From an uncultured Collinsella sp. (GTDB taxonomy: Bacteria; Actinomycetota; Coriobacteriia; Coriobacteriales; Coriobacteriaceae), in NCBI GenBank assembly GCA_902494855.1, contig CABUVC010000062.1, positions 1 to 8,451 of the forward strand: a DNA stretch of 8,451 nucleotides, read 5' to 3'. Positions 1 to 5,064 of the stretch are shown here, piece by piece; the stretch's first letter is position 1, and the number at the start of each line of letters is the position of its first letter. A program made the position numbers and the translations under genes. The notes below the pieces were generated by a model. The model was given only the letters and a program-made list of their open reading frames with translations. It searched no databases and was not told the DNA's origin.

Positions 1-3
1 AGA

Positions 4-60
4 TTGCCTTGAAAGAGGAGGGCCGCGTACTTAGGTACGCAACCGACGATTGAAAGGCAA
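4..60. repeat. Nested palindromic spacer downstream of pheS
   Basis: Two nested inverted repeats are visible. The outer arms are TTGCCTT (4-10) and AAGGCAA (54-60). The inner hairpin is GCGTAC (25-30), loop TTAG, GTACGC (35-40). A direct repeat TTGAAAG occurs at 9-15 and 50-56, so both shoulders carry the same word. No T-run follows on either strand, so it does not look like an intrinsic terminator. It begins 29 bases past the pheS stop, where pheT would normally start. It may be an intergenic repeat or an RNA structure in the pheS transcript. No start codon for a downstream gene is seen on the minus strand before the window edge. Confidence 0.6.
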
Positions 61-88
61 GGTGCGGTGCTTGGGAAAGCCGCCGGGA

Positions 89-1165
89 CTAGAACTGATT
101 TAAGAAGCGCATATCGCCCGTCATCAGGGTTCGCAGATCCGGCAGGTCGTAGCGCAGGGCCGCGACGCGCTCGGCGCCAATACCAAAGGCAAAGCCGGTG
201 TACTTCTCGGGGTCGATGCCGCAGTTGATCAGGACGTTGGGGTCGACCATGCCGCAGCCCAGGATCTCGATCCAGCCGCTATGCTTGCAGAAGTTGCAGC
301 CCTTGCCGCCGCACACGTGGCAGCTCACGTCCACCTCGCAGCTAGGCTCGGTGAAGGGGAAGAAGTGCGGGCGGTAACGCGTCTTGCGATCCTCGCCAAA
401 CATGCACTTAACAAAGTAGTCGAGCGTGCCCTTAAGGTCGCCAAAGGTGATGCCCTCGTCAACGACCAGGCCCTCGATCTGGTTGAACTGCGGCAGGTGG
501 CAGGCGTCGGCCGTGTCGGGACGGTAGACGGTGCCCGGGCAAATCATGTAGATGGGCGGCTTTTGCGACTCCATAGTGTGGATCTGCACGCCCGAGGTCT
601 GGGTGCGCAGCAGCACGTCGGACTCGCCGTGGGCGTGAGCCTCGGGGTGCGCGACGCTGCCGGGGTTGTTGTCGACCACGTAGAAGGTATCGCGGGCCGA
701 GCGGCTCGGGTGATCCATGGGGGCGTTGAGCGCGGTGAAGTTGTAGTAGGAGGTGTCGACCATGGGGCCGGACTCGACGGTGTAGCCGATGCCGCAGAAG
801 ATGTCCTCGGCCTCCTCGATAATCTGCTTGATCAGGTGCTGATGGCCGATCTGCGGACGGATGCCCGGCAGCGTGATGTCGACGGCGTCGTGCTCCAGTG
901 CGCGCTTGAGGGCGGCGGCCTTCATCTCGGTGTTGCGCTCGTCGAGCATTCCCTCGATCAGCTGGCGCATCTCGTTGGCGCGCTTGCCCATAACGGGGCG
1001 ATCCTCGGGGGCGAGCTTGCCCATCATGCGCATCAGGCCGGTGATGCGGCCCTTGCGGCCGAGCAGCTCAACGCGCGCAGCCTCGAGCTTGGCGGCGTCG
1101 TCGGCGCCTGCGACGAGCTCCTTGGCCTCTTCCTCGAGTTTGACCAGATCATCAATCAGACTCAT
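89..1165 (-). CDS. pheS: Phenylalanyl-tRNA synthetase alpha subunit
   Basis: Cytoplasmic enzyme that, with the beta subunit PheT, attaches phenylalanine to tRNA-Phe using ATP. The protein is 358 residues. Residues 1-90 are charged and helical, like the tRNA-binding coiled coil of the family. The class II catalytic core follows: RTQTSGVQIH (187-196), motif 2 with YRPDTADACHLPQFNQIEG (214-232), the FFPFTEPS strand (268-275), and motif 3 GFAFGIGAER (324-333). Two oddities stand out. A Cys cluster CHVCGGKGCNFC (282-293) sits inside the core, as in many Firmicutes PheS. There is also a His-rich stretch of about 16 residues (166-182) between DTFYV and LLRTQTS that most PheS proteins I recall lack. 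The ATG at 1165 is preferred over a 70-residue upstream extension because AAGGG lies 5 bases before it and the extension would translate the T-box. Regulation is by the T-box upstream. pheT should follow but is outside the window. Confidence 0.97.
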   Translation of the reverse strand: MSLIDDLVKLEEEAKELVAGADDAAKLEAARVELLGRKGRITGLMRMMGKLAPEDRPVMGKRANEMRQLIEGMLDERNTEMKAAALKRALEHDAVDITLPGIRPQIGHQHLIKQIIEEAEDIFCGIGYTVESGPMVDTSYYNFTALNAPMDHPSRSARDTFYVVDNNPGSVAHPEAHAHGESDVLLRTQTSGVQIHTMESQKPPIYMICPGTVYRPDTADACHLPQFNQIEGLVVDEGITFGDLKGTLDYFVKCMFGEDRKTRYRPHFFPFTEPSCEVDVSCHVCGGKGCNFCKHSGWIEILGCGMVDPNVLINCGIDPEKYTGFAFGIGAERVAALRYDLPDLRTLMTGDMRFLNQF

Positions 1166-1256
1166 GTCTTCCCTTTCGTCTCTCGCGCTCTCCGTTTGCC
1201 GAGGCGGCTGCCACCGTCTGGCGTTGTGAAAACGCGGCCCGGTTCGGTAATAAAAA

Positions 1257-1293
1257 AACCGTCCTCGGGCATGTACATTGCCCAAGGACGGTT
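1257..1293 (-). terminator. Intrinsic terminator of the pheS T-box
   Basis: On the minus strand an arm starting AACCGTCCTTGGGC pairs with GCCCGAGGACGGTT across a 9-base loop, with one internal mismatch. A run of T follows at 1252-1256 and beyond. The 5' arm lies just after the antiterminator box, fitting the alternative-fold switch of a T-box. The hairpin ends about 90 bases before the pheS start codon. Confidence 0.93.
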
Positions 1294-1296
1294 GAA

Positions 1297-1311
1297 TTCC
1301 GCGGTACCACC
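1297..1311 (-). promoter_or_regulatory. T-box antiterminator motif
   Basis: On the minus strand this reads GGTGGTACCGCGGAA, a near-perfect match to the conserved T-box sequence, in which the GGNACCGCG core forms the antiterminator bulge that pairs with the tRNA acceptor end. It lies directly before the terminator stem, as the mechanism requires. Confidence 0.95.
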
Positions 1312-1543
1312 TTGTTTGACCCGGCGGATGTCTGGCCCGCCGTGCCCACTCTGCGCCCCTTATCGCGAGGCTCACGGCTTCCCTACTGGGGCTTCGCCGC
1401 CACTAGCCGCGTGCCCGTTGAGGTCGCTGCTCGGGAGTGAACGCTTGGCCCTTGTCACCGCGGGAAGGCTTGCAGCCCATGACCTTCCCTCTCTTGCCGG
1501 CGACGCGGCGGGCAAAACCCTCTCCGTCAACGCATTGGGCTAC

Positions 1544-1549
1544 AGGATA
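1544..1549 (-). promoter_or_regulatory. Possible -10 box for the pheS transcript
   Basis: The minus strand reads TGTGGTATCCTG here. TATCCT is a fair -10 hexamer and sits about 12 bases before the base of T-box stem I, where a start site is expected. No good -35 is seen at 16-18 bases upstream, so the call rests mostly on position. Confidence 0.35.
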
Positions 1550-1670
1550 CCACATTCTGCGTGTGCATCGCCGCGTTCCGTTTTGTTCGCACTGGGTACA
1601 AGGCAGGTAGCTGTGCAAACTGGCCGCGCGCCCACCCGAAGCGCTCGGCTCACGAGATCAAGGATATGGT

Positions 1671-3245
1671 ATGGGAAAGAAACTCGATAAGAAGGCCAAG
1701 CCCGCAACGGGCAAGATGCCCAAAGGCATGAAGGTCGATAAGGCCGTCAAAAAATTCCGCAAGCTCGAGGGCAAACTGTGGACCCGCGAGTACCTGCTCA
1801 AGATTGCCGAGTTTGACGGCGCGACCATTGCCCCCGCCAACGGCGCCGCAGCGCGCGCCGATGCCATGGGCACCCTTGCCGGTGAACATCACAAGCTGCT
1901 GACCAGCGAGAAGTCCGTTGAGCTCGTACGCTCGCTGGCACGCGAGACCGTCGCCGGCGGCAAGATCGACGACCCGCAGCTGCTCGACGAGATCCGTGTG
2001 CTCGGCCGCGACCAGCGCGAGGCAAGCGTCATCCCCACCGAGGAGGCCGAGGCTTGGACCAGGCTCACCTGCGAGGCAGACGCCGTGTGGCACAAGGCCA
2101 AGACGGCCAATGACTGGGCGAGTTTTGAGCCCTATGTGGATAGAATCGTCGCCCAACTTAAGCATCAGGCCGAGCTCATGGACCCCAAGCGCGACCCATA
2201 CGACGTTTGGCTCGACCAGTACGAGCGCGGCCTTTCCACCAAGAGCTTCGACGCGTTTTGCGATGAGGTCAAGGCGACGGTCGTGCCGCTCGTGCACGCC
2301 ATCGGCGAGCGCGGCCAGCAGCCCGCTGCCGACTTTTTGCACGCCCGCGTGCCCGAGGCCGCCCAGCGCGCCATGAGCTTCGACCTTATGAAGCTCGTCG
2401 GCCTGGACCTGAACGACACCACGCTTGCCTTTACCGAGCACCCGTTTAGCGAGGGCTTTGCCGTGGGCGACGCGCGCATCGCGACGCACATCTACGAGGA
2501 CGACTGCATCTCCAACGTCTACAGCATCATCCACGAGGCGGGCCACGCCATGTACGAGCTGGGCGTCAATCCTGCCTATGCGCGCACCTGTCTTGAAGGT
2601 GGCACCTCCATGGGCATCCACGAGAGCCAGAGCCGCTTTTTCGAGAACACCGTGGGCCGCAGCCGCGCCTTTATGGGCCCGCTGCTTGAGGTACTGCGCC
2701 GCCACGCGCCCGAGGTCTACGGCGACGTTGACGAGGACACGCTCTACCGCGCCGTGAACATCGCGCAGCCATCGTTGATCCGCACCGAGGCCGACGAGCT
2801 CACCTACCCGCTGCATATTATGGTGCGCTACCAGATCGAGCGTATGCTGTTTGCCGGCGAGGCCACGGCCAAGGATATCCCCGCGCTTTGGAACCGCTTT
2901 ATGGACGAATACCTGGGCATTCCCGTTCCTGACGACACGCGCGGCTGTCTGCAGGATACGCACTGGAGCGGCGGCTCGTTTGGCTACTTCCCCACGTATG
3001 CGCTGGGTAGCGCCTACGACGCCATGTTTGTGCCGGCCATGTGCCGCGACGGCGTCGACCTTACCGGTGCCTGCGCGAGCGGCGACTTGGCACCCGTCCG
3101 CGCATGGCTGGGCGAGCACATTTGGCAGTGGGGCCGCGCCAAGGACGCGCCGGAACTCATCAAGGGCGCCTGCGGCATGGACTTTGACGCCCGCTACTAC
3201 TGCAGCTACCTGCAGGACAAGTTCACCACGCTCTACGAGCTGTAA
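1671..3245 (+). CDS. M32-family zinc carboxypeptidase (carboxypeptidase Taq type)
   Basis: Metallocarboxypeptidase that removes C-terminal residues from peptides, probably in the cytoplasm because no signal peptide is seen. The 524-residue length is near the family norm of about 500. Family marks in order: TEHPFS (255-260), DARIATHIYEDD (267-278), the zinc motif HEAGH (288-292), HESQSRFFEN (317-326) whose Glu318 is the expected third zinc ligand, IRTEADELTYPLH (370-382), and HWSGGSFGYFPTYALGS (431-447). All catalytic motifs are intact. The N terminus is unusual: about 11 Lys in the first 35 residues, and FDGATIAPANG (48-58) where most relatives I recall have a WDQxTxMP-like segment. AAGGA lies 6 bases before the ATG. 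The gene diverges from pheS with no clear shared operator and ends facing glmM. A role in peptide recycling is inferred from the family. Confidence 0.94.
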   Translation: MGKKLDKKAKPATGKMPKGMKVDKAVKKFRKLEGKLWTREYLLKIAEFDGATIAPANGAAARADAMGTLAGEHHKLLTSEKSVELVRSLARETVAGGKIDDPQLLDEIRVLGRDQREASVIPTEEAEAWTRLTCEADAVWHKAKTANDWASFEPYVDRIVAQLKHQAELMDPKRDPYDVWLDQYERGLSTKSFDAFCDEVKATVVPLVHAIGERGQQPAADFLHARVPEAAQRAMSFDLMKLVGLDLNDTTLAFTEHPFSEGFAVGDARIATHIYEDDCISNVYSIIHEAGHAMYELGVNPAYARTCLEGGTSMGIHESQSRFFENTVGRSRAFMGPLLEVLRRHAPEVYGDVDEDTLYRAVNIAQPSLIRTEADELTYPLHIMVRYQIERMLFAGEATAKDIPALWNRFMDEYLGIPVPDDTRGCLQDTHWSGGSFGYFPTYALGSAYDAMFVPAMCRDGVDLTGACASGDLAPVRAWLGEHIWQWGRAKDAPELIKGACGMDFDARYYCSYLQDKFTTLYEL

Positions 3246-3293
3246 GATCTTGAAGGCCGGCAGTTAGGGACGTTCCTTTTCTGCCGGCGGATA

Positions 3294-3348
3294 GGGACAG
3301 TCCTTGCCAATCCGGCCAGCAAACCGGCCAATAGGCAAAGACTGTCCC
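3294..3348. repeat. Long imperfect hairpin inside the GGGAC cluster
   Basis: GGGACAGTC (3294-3302) pairs with GACTGTCCC (3340-3348). After one mismatch, TTGCC (3304-3308) pairs with GGCAA (3334-3338). The 25-base loop itself holds two CCGGCC words (3312-3317, 3324-3329) whose GGCC parts can pair. Neither side ends in a T-run, so it is not a classical terminator. Confidence 0.7.
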
Positions 3349-3349
3349 C

Positions 3350-3363
3350 AACGACTAGTCGTT
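3350..3363. repeat. Perfect 14-bp palindrome
   Basis: AACGACTAGTCGTT is fully self-complementary with no spacer. A related word with GACTAG recurs at 3379-3384 (within GATGACTAGGCGTC). It could be a protein-binding site or simply a unit of the surrounding palindromic repeat. The position between convergent genes gives no promoter to regulate. Confidence 0.6.
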
Positions 3364-3520
3364 TAAGAACGTCCCCGATGACTAGGCGTCAAAGAGTGTC
3401 CCTGGGTGCCGGCAGAAAAGGAACGTCCCCAGGTGCCGGGTGGCCACTCCGAAGAGGCCGTGTGCAAAAAAGGGCAAAAATGAGTACTGTTGTCGGGTTG
3501 ATAGCATTTATTTTGAGTAA

Positions 3521-3565
3521 AAACAGGGTCTCAGATAGGATTGGTTCTTATCTGGGACCCTGTTT
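3521..3565 (-). terminator. Strong hairpin, likely terminator for the glmM operon
   Basis: A 17-position stem pairs 3521-3537 (AAACAGGGTCTCAGATA) with 3549-3565, with one G-T wobble and an 11-base loop. On the minus strand the stem runs into TTTTT and further T/A bases, as in an intrinsic terminator. On the plus strand it is followed by the poorer TGTTTATT, so it may act both ways between the convergent genes. It lies 165 bases past the glmM stop, inside the foldback element. Confidence 0.6.
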
Positions 3566-3571
3566 ATTGGA

Positions 3572-3599
3572 CATATGAGGAGCAATGCTCTTCGATATG
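3572..3599. repeat. Second internal hairpin of the foldback element
   Basis: CATAT and GAGGAGCA on the left pair with TGCTCTTC and ATATG on the right around an AAT loop. One base is bulged and one pair is a wobble. It follows the 3521-3565 hairpin after 6 bases, so the element core is two hairpins in tandem. Confidence 0.5.
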
Positions 3600-3729
3600 A
3601 CGTTCGGGCGTTGCCAAAATAGCCTCTTGGGGCAAAATTTGCTGTTACTTATTTAGTAACAGTACTCATATTTGCCCTTATTTGCACACGGCCTTTTATA
3701 ACCCCCTGTCAAACAGCCCAGAATGCGCC

Positions 3730-5061
3730 TTACAGAGCTTCCAAAGCACTTGCGATGCGCTTCATGGCGGCGTCGGCAGCTGCTTGGTCGGGGGCTTCGG
3801 CCAGCACGCGAATCACCGACTCGGTTCCGCTCTTGCGCACCAGCACGCGGCCCTCGCCCGCCAGTGCGGCCTCGGCCTCGGCGATGGCGGCCTGCACGCC
3901 CATGTTGCCCAGCGCGGCGTCCTTATCCGCCACGCGCACGGCAACCTGCGCCTGCGGCAGCAGCTTGCACGGAGCCGTGAGCTGCGAGAGCGTCTCGCGC
4001 TCGGCATGAATCACTTCCATCACGCGCAGCGAGGTCATAATGCCGTCGCCCGTGCGCTCGATATCGCCAAAGATCGTATGACCCGTCTGCTCGCCGCCCA
4101 GGCTGTAGCCGCCCTCGCGCATCTTTGCATACACGTGACGGTCGCCCACGCCGCTGGTCACGGCGCTCAGACCGGCAAGCTCCAGCGACTTGATCAGGCC
4201 AAAGTTGCTGGCGATCGTCGGCACCACGGTACCGCCCGAGAGGCGCCCGTGCTTGTTTAGATACACGCCGCACACGTACAGGATCTGGTCGCCGTCGACC
4301 ACGCGACCGCGCTCGTCCACGGCCAAGCAGCGGTCGGCATCGCCGTCGTAGGCAAAGCCCACATCCAGTCCCTGCTCCACCACGTGGCGCTGCAGGCGCT
4401 CCATATGCGTAGAGCCGCAGTCGACGTTGATGTTAAAGCCATCGGGCGCGGCGTTGATCACGCGCACATCGGCGCCCAGCGCGTCGAACACCGGCTTGGC
4501 CACCGAGGACGCCGAGCCGTTGGCGCAGTCGAGACCGATCTTGACTCCCTGCAGCGAAAAGTTCGCGCTCGCGATGAGCGAGGCAATATAGCGGTTGCGG
4601 CCCTGCATGTAATCGACCGTAGCACCAATGTGGTTGCCCGTGGCCAGCGGAACTTCGCTCTTGCCATCGATGTAATCCTCGATGAGCTCCAGCACGTCCC
4701 CGTCCATCTTAAAGCCGTCGCTGTTGACGAGCTTAATGCCGTTATCGCAAAACGGGTTGTGGCTCGCACTGATCATGATGCCGCAATCGAAGCAGCCCTC
4801 CACGGTCTGATGCGCCACGCCCGGCGTTGGGATCACATGCAGCATATATGCGTCCGCACCGCTCGCGACCAGGCCGCTCACCAGCGCCGCCTCGAACATG
4901 TAGCTCGAACGACGCGTGTCCTTGCCCACGATCACGCGTGCCTTGCGCTCGCGGTTGGCACCGTAATACCAACCCACAAAACGGCCAATCTTATAAGCGT
5001 GTTCTACCGTCAGCCCAACATTAGCCTCACCGCGAAAGCCATCGGTGCCAAAGTACTTCAT
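3730..5061 (-). CDS. glmM: Phosphoglucosamine mutase
   Basis: Cytoplasmic enzyme that converts glucosamine-6-phosphate to glucosamine-1-phosphate, the step before GlmU on the way to UDP-GlcNAc for peptidoglycan. The 443-residue length matches the family. Marks in order: KYFGTDGFRG (2-11); SASHNPF (98-104) with Ser100 as the expected phosphoserine; the magnesium loop DGDADR (239-244); the sugar-binding GEQTGH (323-328); and the phosphate loop RKSGTESVIRV (409-419). In that loop Ser415 stands where Pro is most usual. The N-terminal KYFGTDG favours GlmM over a phosphomannomutase. The ATG lies 3 bases after the stop of the DUF4012 gene. AGGA sits 10 bases upstream, inside that gene's end, so translation is probably coupled. 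Transcription likely ends at the hairpin 3521-3565. Confidence 0.95.
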   Translation of the reverse strand: MKYFGTDGFRGEANVGLTVEHAYKIGRFVGWYYGANRERKARVIVGKDTRRSSYMFEAALVSGLVASGADAYMLHVIPTPGVAHQTVEGCFDCGIMISASHNPFCDNGIKLVNSDGFKMDGDVLELIEDYIDGKSEVPLATGNHIGATVDYMQGRNRYIASLIASANFSLQGVKIGLDCANGSASSVAKPVFDALGADVRVINAAPDGFNINVDCGSTHMERLQRHVVEQGLDVGFAYDGDADRCLAVDERGRVVDGDQILYVCGVYLNKHGRLSGGTVVPTIASNFGLIKSLELAGLSAVTSGVGDRHVYAKMREGGYSLGGEQTGHTIFGDIERTGDGIMTSLRVMEVIHAERETLSQLTAPCKLLPQAQVAVRVADKDAALGNMGVQAAIAEAEAALAGEGRVLVRKSGTESVIRVLAEAPDQAAADAAMKRIASALEAL

Positions 5062-5064
5062 ATC

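Larger units (their letters stand above)
1257..1532 (-). promoter_or_regulatory. T-box leader controlling pheS, UUC (Phe) specifier
   Basis: A tRNA-sensing riboswitch read on the minus strand. Stem I is closed by CGTTGA/TCAACG (plus-strand 1527-1532 with 1416-1421) and capped by a 7-bp helix at 1483-1489 with 1462-1468. On the 3' side of stem I the minus strand reads GUUCACUCCCGAG. The UUC (1439-1441) followed by A is the expected specifier codon for tRNA-Phe. Further 3' come the conserved antiterminator box (1297-1311) and a terminator (1257-1293). Established mechanism: uncharged tRNA pairs with the specifier and, through its CCA end, with the antiterminator bulge, allowing read-through. 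The gene downstream, pheS, matches the specifier. The fold was made by eye; the stems between 1312 and 1415 are not resolved. Confidence 0.93.
3256..3440. repeat. REP-like cluster of nested palindromes built from GGGAC units
   Basis: Non-coding DNA right after the M32 gene. Six copies of a degenerate 9-mer are present: GGGACGTTC (3267), GGGACAGTC (3294), and inverted copies GACTGTCCC (3340), GAACGTCCC (3367), GAGTGTCCC (3394) and GAACGTCCC (3421). The 22 bases at 3267-3288 are the exact reverse complement of 3408-3429. Inside are a hairpin GCCGGCAG/CTGCCGGC (3256-3288), a larger hairpin at 3294-3348 and a perfect palindrome at 3350-3363. This resembles the compound REP/BIME units mobilised by REP-associated tyrosine transposases. 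No such transposase gene is in the window, so that origin is an inference. Confidence 0.7.
3456..3693. mobile_element. MITE-like foldback element with 36-bp terminal inverted repeats
   Basis: The 36 bases at 3456-3491, starting GGCCGTGTGCAAA, are the reverse complement of 3658-3693 except for two A/T differences. Together they bound a 238-bp unit. The interior is AT-richer than its surroundings (hand count 74 G+C of 180 in 3481-3660, about 41%), while sampled coding DNA nearby is 60-70% GC. It contains at least three further stems: 3521-3565, 3572-3599 and 3644-3660. No plausible coding sequence is inside. The outermost bases extend the pairing slightly (A3455 with T3694). No target-site duplication is evident in the flanks, so a non-autonomous transposon is one reading and a large structured terminator or RNA is another. 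Confidence 0.6.

Noticed and set aside
1166..1375. A 70-residue N-terminal extension of PheS
   Set aside because: It would translate the T-box terminator and antiterminator. The ATG at 1165 has AAGGG at a proper distance and gives a normal PheS start.
281..1690. Long plus-strand open frame (469 codons) opposite pheS and its leader
   Set aside because: It is antisense to pheS and runs through the T-box. Its Ala/Val/His/Leu-heavy translation matches no family and is expected from GC-rich DNA.
1650..3119. Minus-strand open frame (489 codons) opposite the M32 peptidase
   Set aside because: The forward frame has every M32 catalytic motif. The antisense frame has none of any family and no ribosome site was seen.
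3256..3440. CRISPR array
   Set aside because: The repeated units are 9-mers in both orientations at irregular spacing, not equal direct repeats with uniform spacers, and no cas gene is present.
3378..3578. Small plus-strand frame (66 codons) in the convergent spacer
   Set aside because: It runs across repeat units and a terminal inverted repeat and through a hairpin, with no ribosome site or familiar sequence.
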